Assembly: GCF_027988105.1 (NCBI RefSeq)
Contig: NZ_JAQJZJ010000002.1
Location: 372,001 to 436,000, forward strand
Length of the DNA: 64,000 nt
Reading direction: 5' to 3'
Source: Pseudomonas aestuarii
GTDB lineage: Bacteria > Pseudomonadota > Gammaproteobacteria > Pseudomonadales > Pseudomonadaceae
Part shown: one piece after another, positions 37,999 through 46,250 of the stretch
Numbering within the stretch: the stretch's first letter is position 1
Layout of the letters: every line of letters begins with the position of its first letter
Translations under genes and position numbers: made by a program
Notes under the pieces: model-generated
Databases searched by the model: none
What the model was told of the DNA's origin: nothing
Seen by the model: only the letters and a program-made list of their open reading frames with translations

Positions 37999-40080
37999 AT
38001 GAAGCGACCACTGCTGAGCACCCTCCTTGCCCTTAGCCTTGGCTTAAGTGCTTTGCCGCTGTCTGCGAAAACCACCAGTGCCGATCCGTGGGAATACTTG
38101 CAGCCAAACCGCGAGCAGGTCATCGCCAGCCTCAATGTTGTAGAGCTGCTCAACCGGCACCACTACAACAAGCCACCGCTCAACGATGAGCGCTCGGTGA
38201 AAATCTATGAGTCTTACCTGAAGATGCTCGACCCCTCGCGCAGTTACTTTACTGCGGGTGATATCGCCGAGTTCGACCAGTGGCGCAACCAGTTCGACGA
38301 CCTGTTGAAAAGTGGAAATCTGCAACCGGGATTTCAAATCTACAAGCGCCAACTGGAGCGCCTGCAAAGCCGCTTGCAGTTTGCCCTGAACATACTCGAA
38401 CAAGGTGTCGACAAGATTGACTTCAGCAGCGATGAAAGCCTGCTGATCGACCGCGAAAAAGCTCCTTGGGCCAAGAATATAGGCGAGCTGGACGAGCTAT
38501 GGCGCAAACGCGTCAAAGACGAAGTACTGCGCCTGAAAATCGCCGGCAAGGAACCCAAGGCGATTCAGAAACTGCTGATCAAGCGCTACAAAAATCAACA
38601 GGCGCGCCTGCGCCAGACTCGTGGCGAGGATATATTCCAGGCCTACGTCAATGCCTTTGCCATGTCCTACGATCCGCATACCTCGTATCTCTCCCCCGAG
38701 AGCGCGGAGAACTTCGACATCAATATGAGTCTGTCGCTGGAAGGCATTGGTGCGGTACTGCAAAGCGACAACGAGCATGTCAAAGTTGTGCGCCTGGTGC
38801 CCGCAGGCCCGGCCGACAAGAGCAAGCAGATTGCACCGGCAGACAAGATCATCGGCGTGGCCCAGGGCAGCGACGAGATGGTCGACGTGATCGGCTGGCG
38901 CCTGGACGAAGTGGTCAATCTGATCCGCGGACCGAAAGGCTCGCTGGTGCGCCTGGAAGTGATTCCGGCCAGCAACGCACCAAATGACGAAACCAGCAAG
39001 ATCGTCAACATCACCCGCGAAGCAGTCAAGCTGGAAGAGCAAGCCGCGAAGAAATCCGTGCTGCAGCTCACTCACAATGGGCGCGACTACAAGCTGGGCA
39101 TCATTGATGTTCCCGCGTTCTATCTGGACTTCAAGGCCTTCCGTGCCGGTGATCCGAACTACACGAGCACGACCCGTGACGTCAAACGCCTGATCACCGA
39201 ACTGGAACAGGAAAAGGTCGACGGCGTGGTCATCGACTTGCGCAACAACGGTGGCGGCTCACTGCAAGAAGCAACCGAACTGACCGGGCTGTTTATCGAC
39301 CAGGGCCCAACCGTACTGGTGCGCAACAGCGACGGCCGGGTCGATGTGCTGGCCGATGAAGATACCGGCATCTTCTACAAAGGCCCCTTGGCCGTACTGG
39401 TCAACCGCCTGTCCGCCTCGGCTTCGGAAATTTTCGCCGGCGCCATGCAGGACTATCACCGCGCCCTGATCCTCGGCGGCCAGACCTTCGGCAAAGGAAC
39501 AGTACAGACCATTCAGCCGCTCAACCACGGCGAGCTCAAGCTGACCCTAGCCAAGTTCTACCGCGTTTCCGGGCAAAGTACCCAGCATCAGGGGGTGATC
39601 CCGGACATCCAGTACCCCGACGTAATGAACACCAAGGAAATCGGTGAAAGCGCCCTGCCCGAGGCATTGCCGTGGGACAGCATCAAGGCAGCAATGACCC
39701 CAAAATCGGACCCGATCATGCCCTTCCTGAAGGAACTGCAGGCTCGCTACGATAGCCGCACGGCAAAGAATCCCGACTTCACCTTCACCCGCGAACGCCT
39801 TGCTCTGGCGCAAAAGCTCATGGATGAAACCAGCGTGAGCCTCAACGAAAGCAAACGCCGCGCGCAACAGACCGATATTGAAGCGCAGCAGCTGGTCATC
39901 GAAAACAACCGCCGCAAAGCCAAGGGTGAGACCCTGCTCAGCGAGTTGAAGAAGGAAGACGAAGACGCTACGCCGGTCGAGCCTGAAAAAACCAAACCGG
40001 AAGATGATGCCTTCCTTGCCGAAAGCGGGCATATTTTGCTCGACTACCTGGGGTTGAGTTCGAGCCTGGCCAAACAGTAA
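37999..40080 (+). CDS. prc: tail-specific carboxy-terminal processing protease Prc
   Basis: The 693-residue periplasmic S41 protease has a signal peptide (MKRPLLSTLLALSLGLSALP), an N-terminal helical domain and a PDZ domain (about 220-320). The protease core has the nucleophile Ser in NRLSASASEIFAGAMQDY and the catalytic Lys in GGQTFGKGTVQTI, followed by a C-terminal DUF3340-like region. Prc degrades misfolded or tagged periplasmic proteins; the Pseudomonas homologue (AlgO) affects MucA-linked envelope stress signalling. The start is the ATG at 37999, since the one at 37966 has no signal peptide start or ribosome-binding site. Confidence 0.95.
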   Translation: MKRPLLSTLLALSLGLSALPLSAKTTSADPWEYLQPNREQVIASLNVVELLNRHHYNKPPLNDERSVKIYESYLKMLDPSRSYFTAGDIAEFDQWRNQFDDLLKSGNLQPGFQIYKRQLERLQSRLQFALNILEQGVDKIDFSSDESLLIDREKAPWAKNIGELDELWRKRVKDEVLRLKIAGKEPKAIQKLLIKRYKNQQARLRQTRGEDIFQAYVNAFAMSYDPHTSYLSPESAENFDINMSLSLEGIGAVLQSDNEHVKVVRLVPAGPADKSKQIAPADKIIGVAQGSDEMVDVIGWRLDEVVNLIRGPKGSLVRLEVIPASNAPNDETSKIVNITREAVKLEEQAAKKSVLQLTHNGRDYKLGIIDVPAFYLDFKAFRAGDPNYTSTTRDVKRLITELEQEKVDGVVIDLRNNGGGSLQEATELTGLFIDQGPTVLVRNSDGRVDVLADEDTGIFYKGPLAVLVNRLSASASEIFAGAMQDYHRALILGGQTFGKGTVQTIQPLNHGELKLTLAKFYRVSGQSTQHQGVIPDIQYPDVMNTKEIGESALPEALPWDSIKAAMTPKSDPIMPFLKELQARYDSRTAKNPDFTFTRERLALAQKLMDETSVSLNESKRRAQQTDIEAQQLVIENNRRKAKGETLLSELKKEDEDATPVEPEKTKPEDDAFLAESGHILLDYLGLSSSLAKQ

Positions 40081-40134
40081 GCGTTAGCCGCTTACGGTTG
40101 TCATCAAAGGGTCATCAATCTGTCGTGAAATGCA

Positions 40135-40166
40135 GGGGCTGATAGCGATATCAGCCCCTTCGCTTT
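40135..40166 (+). terminator. hairpin terminator after prc
   Basis: GGGGCTGATA-GCGA-TATCAGCCCC is a perfect 10-bp stem with GNRA-like loop followed by TTCGCTTTTC. It lies 55 bases after prc and about 20 bases before the EAL-GGDEF start, so it separates the two genes transcriptionally, at least partly. Confidence 0.75.
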
Positions 40167-40186
40167 TCTGCATATCGAGACCCGTC

Positions 40187-41947
40187 ATGACCGCCACCGA
40201 GCAACTGAGCGCGCTGGACCATATTCTCGCTCACGGCGACCTGCATAGCCTGTTCCAGCCGATCGTCAGCCTTTCCGAACGCCGCATCCTCGGTTACGAA
40301 GCCCTGACTCGCGGCCCGTCAAACAGCCCGTTGCATTCGCCGATCAATCTTTTCGCCGTGGCGCGCAATGCTGGGCGACTGGGCGAACTGGAGGTGGCCT
40401 GTCGCAAAAATGCCTGCCGACGCTTCAGCGAGCTGCAACTGCCAGGCAAGCTGTTTCTCAACGTATCACCGGACTCGCTGCTGGAGCCCGGCCATCAACC
40501 CGGCCGCACCCTGCAATTGCTGCAGGCCTACGGCATCCCCCCCAGCCAAGTGGTCATCGAGCTGACCGAGCAGTCTCCCACCGATGACTTCACCCTCCTC
40601 GATACCGCCCTGCATCATTACCGCGCCATGGGCTTTTCGATTGCCCTGGACGACCTTGGTACTGGCTACTCGAGCCTGCGCCTGTGGTCGGAACTGCGCC
40701 CTGAATACGTGAAAATAGACCGCCACTTCATCGATGGCATTCATCAGGATGCGGTCAAACGCGAGTTCGTCGGTTCGATCCTGAAGATGGCCAAGGCGTC
40801 ACGCGCCCTGGTGATTGCCGAAGGGATCGAACTGGAAGAAGAACTCGTGGTGCTGGCCGAGATGGGCATCGACCTGCTGCAAGGCTATTTGCTCTGCCGC
40901 CCTCAGGAACAACCGCCACGCGACGCACACACGCTCTTACCGAAGTTCAACGGCAACACCCTTGTCTTGAGCGAGGAAGGCAGCAACCTCAGCGCCCTGC
41001 TCAACGCACAGCCGGCAGTAGCCCAGCACACACCGATTGCCGAGGTGCTGGAAGCCTTTCGCGCCCAGGCCAACCTCAACTCCCTGGCCGTCGTCGATGA
41101 GCATGGACACCCGGTCGGCATCGTCAACCGCCATGCGCTGTCCGAAGCGCTGCTCAAGCCCTTCGCCGCCGACCTGTTCGCACGCAAACCGATCAGCCGC
41201 CTGATGAGCATTGATTTCCTCGCCGTCGAACTGAAGCAATCGCTGCAGAAAGTCAGCCGCCTGCTCACCAGTCGTGCCCGCCAGCGCATCGAGGAGGACT
41301 TCATCATCATCCAGGACGGCAGTTACCTGGGGCTTGGGCGGGTAATCGATGTGCTCAAGTTGATCACCGAACTGAAAATCCAGCAGGCGCGCTACGCCAA
41401 CCCGCTGACCTTGCTACCGGGCAATGTACCGATCCAGCAATGCCTGACTCGCCTGTTGCAGCAAGCCCGAGAATCGGTGATCTGCTATGTGGATATCGAC
41501 AACTTCAAGCCGTTCAACGACCTTTACGGCTATGCCAAAGGCGATGAAGTATTGCTGAGCCTGGCGCAATGCCTGAGCGAGCGGGTGGACCCTGCCCGCG
41601 ATTTTGTCGGCCATATTGGCGGCGACGACTTCTTGCTGGTGCTCGGCTCGCACGATTGGCGAGTCCGCCTCAATCGCCTGCTGGAAGACTTTCAAAGCCA
41701 ATGCCGGCGCTTCTACAGCGACGAGCACCTGCAGGCCGGTTGCCTGGTCGCCCACAGTCGGCAGGGCCAGCGCCAGGAGTTCGCCCTGCTCTCCCTGTCA
41801 CTGGGCGTGGTGCATCTGCGCCCGGAACAATGCGCACACCTGGACGCCAGCCAGCTGGCCGGCCTGGCCTCGGAAGCCAAGCGTCACGCCAAGGCAGTGC
41901 CCGGCTACAGCCTGCATATCATCGATACGCACAAGCTGTCGGCATAA
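40187..41947 (+). CDS. EAL - CBS pair - GGDEF domain protein (c-di-GMP turnover)
   Basis: The 586-residue cytoplasmic protein has an EAL domain first (about 10-250): LGYEALTRG, LFLNVSPDSL, VVIELTEQSP, IALDDLGTGYSSL, EYVKIDRHFIDG and VIAEGIELEEEL, so the phosphodiesterase site looks complete. A CBS pair follows (about 270-400), then a GGDEF domain (about 415-580) whose signature reads GGDDF instead of GG[D/E]EF and lacks an RxxD inhibitory site, suggesting a non-cyclase, regulatory GGDEF. The start is ATG 40187 (MTATEQLSALD). Its position just after prc matches Pseudomonas gene order. Confidence 0.93.
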   Translation: MTATEQLSALDHILAHGDLHSLFQPIVSLSERRILGYEALTRGPSNSPLHSPINLFAVARNAGRLGELEVACRKNACRRFSELQLPGKLFLNVSPDSLLEPGHQPGRTLQLLQAYGIPPSQVVIELTEQSPTDDFTLLDTALHHYRAMGFSIALDDLGTGYSSLRLWSELRPEYVKIDRHFIDGIHQDAVKREFVGSILKMAKASRALVIAEGIELEEELVVLAEMGIDLLQGYLLCRPQEQPPRDAHTLLPKFNGNTLVLSEEGSNLSALLNAQPAVAQHTPIAEVLEAFRAQANLNSLAVVDEHGHPVGIVNRHALSEALLKPFAADLFARKPISRLMSIDFLAVELKQSLQKVSRLLTSRARQRIEEDFIIIQDGSYLGLGRVIDVLKLITELKIQQARYANPLTLLPGNVPIQQCLTRLLQQARESVICYVDIDNFKPFNDLYGYAKGDEVLLSLAQCLSERVDPARDFVGHIGGDDFLLVLGSHDWRVRLNRLLEDFQSQCRRFYSDEHLQAGCLVAHSRQGQRQEFALLSLSLGVVHLRPEQCAHLDASQLAGLASEAKRHAKAVPGYSLHIIDTHKLSA

Positions 41948-42134
41948 GCCAATCACCCACAGCTCATAGATTCTGATTGGGGTATAGAAAAGCTGAAGGA
42001 GCCCGCGTGCTGTGGTCCGGCACTGCGGCCATCCTGCGGCGCCCGGGGCCTTCGATCGTCGGATCGCCGATGGCAACAGGCGCAATGGCAAAGCAGGCAG
42101 CGTTGCGCCTGCGCATGAGCCGCCCCCTGCCCCG

Positions 42135-42602
42135 TTACAATCCCAGCGCCTGGGCCCTCTGGGCAAAGCGCGCCGCCTGCTCGGCGTCGGCCGGCAAGCC
42201 CGGACGACCCTCGCGATAGAGATCGGCCAAGCGCTGCGCCGCCAGGGCATGACCAGCCGCTGCCGCCAGCGTCCACCAGCGCACGGCCTCAAGATCGTCG
42301 GGAGCTTGCCGGGTGTTGCCCGCCAGGCTCAGCACGCCAAGCTGATAGGCAGCCTTGGCGTCGCCACCAGAGGCAGCCAGGCGCAACAGACGCACGCCTT
42401 CCTCACGGGCGGCTAAGCCCTGCCCACGAAACAGCAGGATATGCCCGTAGAAGCTCTGCGCGGCAACGTCACCGAGGTTGGCCATGCGTGCGAACTGCCC
42501 TTCCAGCCAGCGCCAGCCGCGTGGCTGCTTGACCAACCACGACCAGTGGAAAAGTCGCCGGGCCACGGCATAGCCCACTCTGGCACGCAGGCGCCACAGC
42601 AC
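42135..42602 (-). CDS. Sel1-like repeat (tetratricopeptide-like) protein
   Basis: The 155-residue protein has two or three Sel1-type repeats: GVRLLRLAASGGDAKAAYQL and AVRWWTLAAAAGHALAAQRL, each of the A..G...A...L pattern. The N-terminus is basic and hydrophobic (ARRLFHWSWLVKQPRGW) but is not a clear signal peptide. The start is a GTG immediately after the TAA of the upstream gene, implying coupled translation in the XRE operon. Sel1 proteins are usually adaptors for protein-protein contacts; no partner is evident. Confidence 0.75.
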   Translation of the reverse strand: MLWRLRARVGYAVARRLFHWSWLVKQPRGWRWLEGQFARMANLGDVAAQSFYGHILLFRGQGLAAREEGVRLLRLAASGGDAKAAYQLGVLSLAGNTRQAPDDLEAVRWWTLAAAAGHALAAQRLADLYREGRPGLPADAEQAARFAQRAQALGL

Positions 42603-42968
42603 TTAGAGACCCTCGGGGTAATCGAACTCGAACACCCGCACCACTTCGGACGCATGCCAGGAGGCAGCAGCTACGCCATCCGAAGCACCGTTGAAGCGGC
42701 CAAGACGAGTCACGCAGTCGAAGAATCCGGTGCGCGGTAGCCGGCTCGCGCCTTGACTGATCACCAAGGCGCTACGCAGCGGCCGTTCGGCACGGGCATC
42801 CAGGGCCGCCAGATGCTCCAACGCAGCGGTGAGCGTTTGCATCGCCGGGGTAGGCAAGGCCAAACGCTCGACCAAGGCCCTATAGGTCAGCAGATGACGC
42901 TGACGCCGAGCATCTTCCAACTCATCGAGCAAAGCTTGCCAATGCTGACGACTGATACTTACGCTCAA
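42603..42968 (-). CDS. conserved hypothetical protein in XRE operon
   Basis: A 121-residue soluble protein. The first half is helical and charged (LLDELEDARRQRHLLTYRAL). The middle reads LTYRALVERLALPTPAMQTL then RPLRSALVISQGASRLPRTG, a shape reminiscent of small 'TY..LA..L' winged-helix-like domains of unknown function. It overlaps the XRE gene by four bases (ATGA) and the Sel1 gene follows directly. No catalytic motif is seen. I do not recognise a function; a toxin-like or effector role is possible but untested. Confidence 0.72.
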   Translation of the reverse strand: MSVSISRQHWQALLDELEDARRQRHLLTYRALVERLALPTPAMQTLTAALEHLAALDARAERPLRSALVISQGASRLPRTGFFDCVTRLGRFNGASDGVAAASWHASEVVRVFEFDYPEGL

Positions 42969-43285
42969 AGCTTCTCCTCCCAGCCTGCGACACCGAGCGC
43001 CCAGGCCAAGGCCCGCTTGATAGCGGCATCTGGCTGGCGCTCGGCGCTTTCGATCATGCCCAGGTAATGCGGACTGATTCCCACCGAGCGCGCCAACTCT
43101 TGCAGCGTCAAGGCCTTCGCTTCACGCAACCGCGTCAATTCGCTCAGCGCCGGCTTGACTGCATCCGCAGCCGCCTGCGGCACTTGCGCAGCCTGACCCG
43201 AGGCCTGCAGCAAGGCGAGGTAATCTGCCCAGGGCAGTACCGCATATTCAGGCTCGCCATCACGCTTGATTACTTGCACTTTCAT
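42965..43285 (-). CDS. XRE-family helix-turn-helix regulator (antitoxin-like N-terminus)
   Basis: The 106-residue protein starts at ATG 43285 with GGAGAG upstream; the open frame to 43480 is rejected. The N-terminal part MKVQVIKRDGEPEYAVLPW resembles the Phd-like start found on some antitoxins. The HTH is LTRLREAKALTLQELARSVG followed by ISPHYLGMIESAERQPD. It is the first gene of a three-gene operon with the 121-residue protein and the Sel1 protein. Direct repeats upstream (43360-43404) are candidate operators. An autoregulated operon is likely. Confidence 0.85.
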   Translation of the reverse strand: MKVQVIKRDGEPEYAVLPWADYLALLQASGQAAQVPQAAADAVKPALSELTRLREAKALTLQELARSVGISPHYLGMIESAERQPDAAIKRALAWALGVAGWEEKL

Positions 43286-43419
43286 TCTCGACTCTCCGTG
43301 GAAAGCAGTACCGACAGCCTCAGCACCTTTCTTGCAGGTGGCTATGTTAACAGCCCGAAACTCTAAAGGGCGTGACCTATACTGCCTTGAGACTATAAGG
43401 GCAGGGCCCCGGGGGTATT

Positions 43420-44160
43420 TTGAGAGCACTGGCGATTCTTCTGCTGGGCTGCTGGAGCGCCATGAGCGGTGCAGAAGCATTGCGCTGGGGCTTTTCTCCG
43501 GCCGACGACAGGCCTTATGTCGAGGTCCGCAATCATCAATTACTGGGTGGATTCACCCACCGGCTGGGCAGCAGGGTCGGCCAACGCCTGAATCTCGAAC
43601 TGCAGTTCGTCGAGACCCCGAACAGACGCATTGAAGAATTCATTCAGCGCGGACGCATACATCTGATCTGCAACGCCAACCCGGAATGGGTGGCCGAACC
43701 ACGGCGCTATCGCTGGTCACCCAAACTTTACCAAGAGGAAGACGTACTCCTCCTGCATGACCGGCAGCCACCCGTGACCGGATTGCATGATCTGTACGGA
43801 AAATCCCTCGGCACTCGACTCGGTTATATCTACAGCCTGCCGCTGATGGAGGCTTTCGCGCGTGAACTGGTGATTCGCCAGAATGTCCGCGACCTCGACA
43901 GCGGACTCTACCTGTTGAGCAAGCAGCGCCTGGATGCGCTGATCGACATGCGCCGCCCCCTGACCTACAAGCTGGCCCAACGCCCAGAGCTGCCCCTGCA
44001 CGTCAGTGACTGGGTGGTACAGCGCTATGACCTCTCTTGCATCTATGGCCAACAGATGCCGATCAGTGCCGAGCGACTGGATAAGGTGCTGCTGGAACTG
44101 CGTGACTCGGGCGCGATCGCGGAGATGCTCGATGGCACCTCCAAACCGCCGCTTCAGTAG
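43420..44160 (+). CDS. periplasmic solute-binding protein, family 3 type
   Basis: The 246-residue protein has a signal peptide (MRALAILLLGCWSAMSGAEA) and a SBP_bac_3 fold: LRWGFSPADDRPYVEVRNHQ, then GGFTHRLGSRVGQRLNLELQ and a C-terminal lobe ending SAERLDKVLLELRDSGAIAEML. The start is TTG 43420 behind GGGGG; it is the only start that gives a signal peptide. There is no transporter gene nearby, so it may feed a sensory or distant ABC system, as many orphan Pseudomonas binding proteins do. The gene diverges from the XRE operon and converges with the YkvA gene four bases away. Confidence 0.82.
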   Translation: MRALAILLLGCWSAMSGAEALRWGFSPADDRPYVEVRNHQLLGGFTHRLGSRVGQRLNLELQFVETPNRRIEEFIQRGRIHLICNANPEWVAEPRRYRWSPKLYQEEDVLLLHDRQPPVTGLHDLYGKSLGTRLGYIYSLPLMEAFARELVIRQNVRDLDSGLYLLSKQRLDALIDMRRPLTYKLAQRPELPLHVSDWVVQRYDLSCIYGQQMPISAERLDKVLLELRDSGAIAEMLDGTSKPPLQ

Positions 44161-44163
44161 CCC

Positions 44164-44613
44164 TCAGGGCTTCGGCTTATCCAGCGCCAGGCTTTGCTCG
44201 TCCGGCAAGCGCTCGATAACCTCGAGCGCCTCAGGCGCCTGGGCATCTCGCCAGGCACGATATGCCGCCAGCTCATCGCTCCAGGTGCGCAGCACCCAGG
44301 CCAGTACGGCCAAATCATCGATAAAGCCGACCATCGGCAACCAATCCGGCAGCGCATCCAGGGGCGTGACGAAATACAGCAACGCAGCGACCACCGCCAG
44401 TAACGCCTGAGAACTGATCGCTCGATACTCACCTTGCCACCAGGCCATGCAGAGGCCTTGCAGCAGTCGCAAATCATCTTTCAAGGCATTGAAGCGCGGA
44501 CCTGGCTTGCCACTCTTGCGCGCCACCGCCAGCAGCAAAGCAGGCAAGCGACCGCGACGTAAAAAAGCCGCTGCCAAGCGCAGGTAACTGGAAAAATTCC
44601 ACGGCTGCTTCAT
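44164..44613 (-). CDS. YkvA family protein (DUF1232)
   Basis: The 149-residue membrane protein has the DUF1232 core LLYFVTPLDALPDWLPMVGF followed by IDDLAVLAWVL, the family's Y..P.D..PD..P..G..DD signature. Function unknown. I take ATG 44613 because GAGGAA lies six bases before it; the ATG two codons earlier sits too close to that site. The gene overlaps nothing but ends four bases from the binding-protein stop. Its leader is the AT-rich, DnaA-box-bearing gap. Confidence 0.82.
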   Translation of the reverse strand: MKQPWNFSSYLRLAAAFLRRGRLPALLLAVARKSGKPGPRFNALKDDLRLLQGLCMAWWQGEYRAISSQALLAVVAALLYFVTPLDALPDWLPMVGFIDDLAVLAWVLRTWSDELAAYRAWRDAQAPEALEVIERLPDEQSLALDKPKP

Positions 44614-45023
44614 CGGCATTCCTCGTCAACCCGCGTGCCTGCTGGGCTGGCTTGGGTTATCCACTAAAGCTGTGGATAACCTTGTGAACAGATTCCAGAT
44701 AGACCGACCAAACGCCCGCCCCACAGGGCCTCGCTACAGATCGGACATTTTTTACTCAGCTTGTAAAATTGTTTTAAATCAATAACTTGAAATTTGCAAA
44801 GAGTTTTTCAAGCCGCACAAGACCGGTTCGTGCATGAGCCGGTGAAAATGTGCATAACCATGGCGCCAGAATCCCATTGAAGCTATTTTCCGACCCGCCA
44901 GTCAGTCTCAGGGGGCACGTTGTAATCGGCGAAAACGACAACGCCCCGCGTACGGGGCGTTGCCTGTAACTGTGGCAGCCTGTCGAGCCCCGGACTGTCC
45001 GAGACTCGACAAACGCCTAGCGC
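44614..45023. other. 410-base AT-rich gap with three DnaA-box-like sites
   Basis: No gene is seen. TTATCCAC (44657-44664) faces GTGGATAA (44672-44679), the latter part of a perfect DnaA-type box TGTGGATAA (44671-44679); a third perfect-type box TGTGCATAA is at 44849-44857. Between them is AT-rich sequence (about 44745-44820) with a CTTGAAA / TTTCAAG inverted repeat (44786-44812). The fklB terminator lies at 44939-44962. In E. coli terms the consensus is TTATNCACA, which the second and third sites match on the reverse strand. Confidence 0.6.
44939..44962 (-). terminator. terminator of the FKBP isomerase gene
   Basis: CAACGCCCCG-CGTA-CGGGGCGTTG is a perfect 10-bp stem followed leftward by TCGTTTTC, about 60 bases beyond the gene's stop codon. 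Confidence 0.8.
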
Positions 45024-45728
45024 TTACTGCTCGGAACCGGCGGCCTTGATTGCCAGCAGCTCCAACTCGAACACCAACACCGAGTTGGCCGGGATCGCCG
45101 GAGTCGGGCTTTGCTCGCCGTATGCCAGCTCACTCGGGATATAGAGCTTGTACTTCTCGCCGACATGCATCAGTTGCAAGCCTTCGACCCAACCTGGAAT
45201 CACACCGCTGACAGGCAGCTCGATCGGGGTACCGCGTTCGATAGAACTGTCGAACACGCTGCCATCGGTCAACTTGCCTTCATAGTGCACGCTCACCACA
45301 TCAGTGGCTTTCGGCTGATCGCCTTCGGCTTTTTTCAGCACTTCGTACTGCAAACCGGATTCGGTGGTGACCACGCCTTCACGCTTGCCATTCTCTTCGA
45401 GGAACTTCTTGCCAGCCTTGGCCGACTCCTCGTTCAAGGCAGCCATGCGTTCTTCGGCACGTTTCTGCAGGAACGCGAACGCCTCGACCAGTTCGTCGTC
45501 TTTCAGACGCTGCTCTTTCTTGCCGATGGCATCTTCGATGCCTTGAGCCACAGCTTTCGAATCGAGGTCATCCATACCTTCCTGTGCCAGGCTCTTGCCC
45601 ATGTTCAGGCCGATACCGTAGGAGGCTTTCTGTGCCGGGGTTTCCAACTCTGGATTGGTTTGCGAATCACAACCCGCGAGAACCAGGCCTACCAGAGCGA
45701 CCGCCGCCGCTAAACGATGCTGTTTCAT
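45024..45728 (-). CDS. fklB: FKBP-type peptidyl-prolyl cis-trans isomerase lipoprotein (Mip/FkpA-like)
   Basis: The 234-residue protein has a lipoprotein signal (ALVGLVLAGCDS) with the lipid-modified Cys20, an N-terminal dimerisation domain of long helices (KASYGIGLNMGKSLAQEGMD ... FAFLQKRAEERMAAL) and a C-terminal FKBP domain. The domain shows VVSVHYEGKLTDGSVFDSS, then the PIELPVSGVIPGWVEGLQLM and YIPSELAYGEQSP segments. It is the Mip-like layout, folding envelope proteins. The gene is monocistronic, with its own terminator. Confidence 0.93.
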   Translation of the reverse strand: MKQHRLAAAVALVGLVLAGCDSQTNPELETPAQKASYGIGLNMGKSLAQEGMDDLDSKAVAQGIEDAIGKKEQRLKDDELVEAFAFLQKRAEERMAALNEESAKAGKKFLEENGKREGVVTTESGLQYEVLKKAEGDQPKATDVVSVHYEGKLTDGSVFDSSIERGTPIELPVSGVIPGWVEGLQLMHVGEKYKLYIPSELAYGEQSPTPAIPANSVLVFELELLAIKAAGSEQ

Positions 45729-45916
45729 GCTTATTCCTTGTTCGGTGCGCCCTAGGGCAATCGAGTGAAGGCGCGAGCTTAGCAGGCTGCCGCAATCACT
45801 GGCTACCAGGATACGAACTAGGAAATGCGTATAAGTTCAAGTGTTTAGGCGAAATTCGACAGGAATGAAGCGAGTGTTGCGGAAGGGGCATAGCAGAGAT
45901 GGAGCGAGGTAAAAAA

Positions 45917-45993
45917 TGGCGCAGCGGACGGGACTCGAACCCGCGACCCCCGGCGTGACAGGCCGGTATTCTAACCGACTGAACTACCGCTGC
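45917..45993 (-). tRNA. tRNA-Asp (anticodon GTC), copy 3
   Basis: The sequence is identical to the two copies at 3343 and 3520, with GTC anticodon and encoded CCA. It follows tRNA-Val by 20 bases. A run of six T follows directly after the CCA. Confidence 0.97.
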
Positions 45994-46013
45994 GCGTAAC
46001 TTCAAAAACGAGT

Positions 46014-46089
46014 TGGTGGGTGATGACGGGATCGAACCGCCGACCCGCTGCTTGTAAGGCAGCTGCTCTCCCAGCTGAGCTAATCACCC
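46014..46089 (-). tRNA. tRNA-Val (anticodon TAC), copy 2
   Basis: The sequence is identical to the tRNA-Val at 3632: GGGTGAT/ATCACCC acceptor stem, TAC anticodon and encoded CCA. It is the first gene of a two-tRNA operon behind a good promoter. Confidence 0.97.
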
Positions 46090-46110
46090 TTCACTCTCGA
46101 AGTGGGCCGC

Positions 46111-46139
46111 ATTCTAGACAGCCGACCCCACCTTGGCAA
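46111..46139 (-). promoter_or_regulatory. sigma-70 promoter of the second tRNA-Val/Asp operon
   Basis: Read leftward, TTGCCA (-35) and TAGAAT (-10) are 17 bases apart, with the -10 about 20 bases before tRNA-Val. Its position is the same as in the first tRNA operon, although the flanking sequence is unrelated. Confidence 0.8.
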
Positions 46140-46250
46140 GCACTGTTTTAAAAATTTTTTATCGACGTGCCAAAGGCTTAGCGCAGGGTTGGCCTGAGGC
46201 GCCAACGGGAGAATAATGCGCGCTTTGCGTTAATGGAGAGTCACCCCCTC

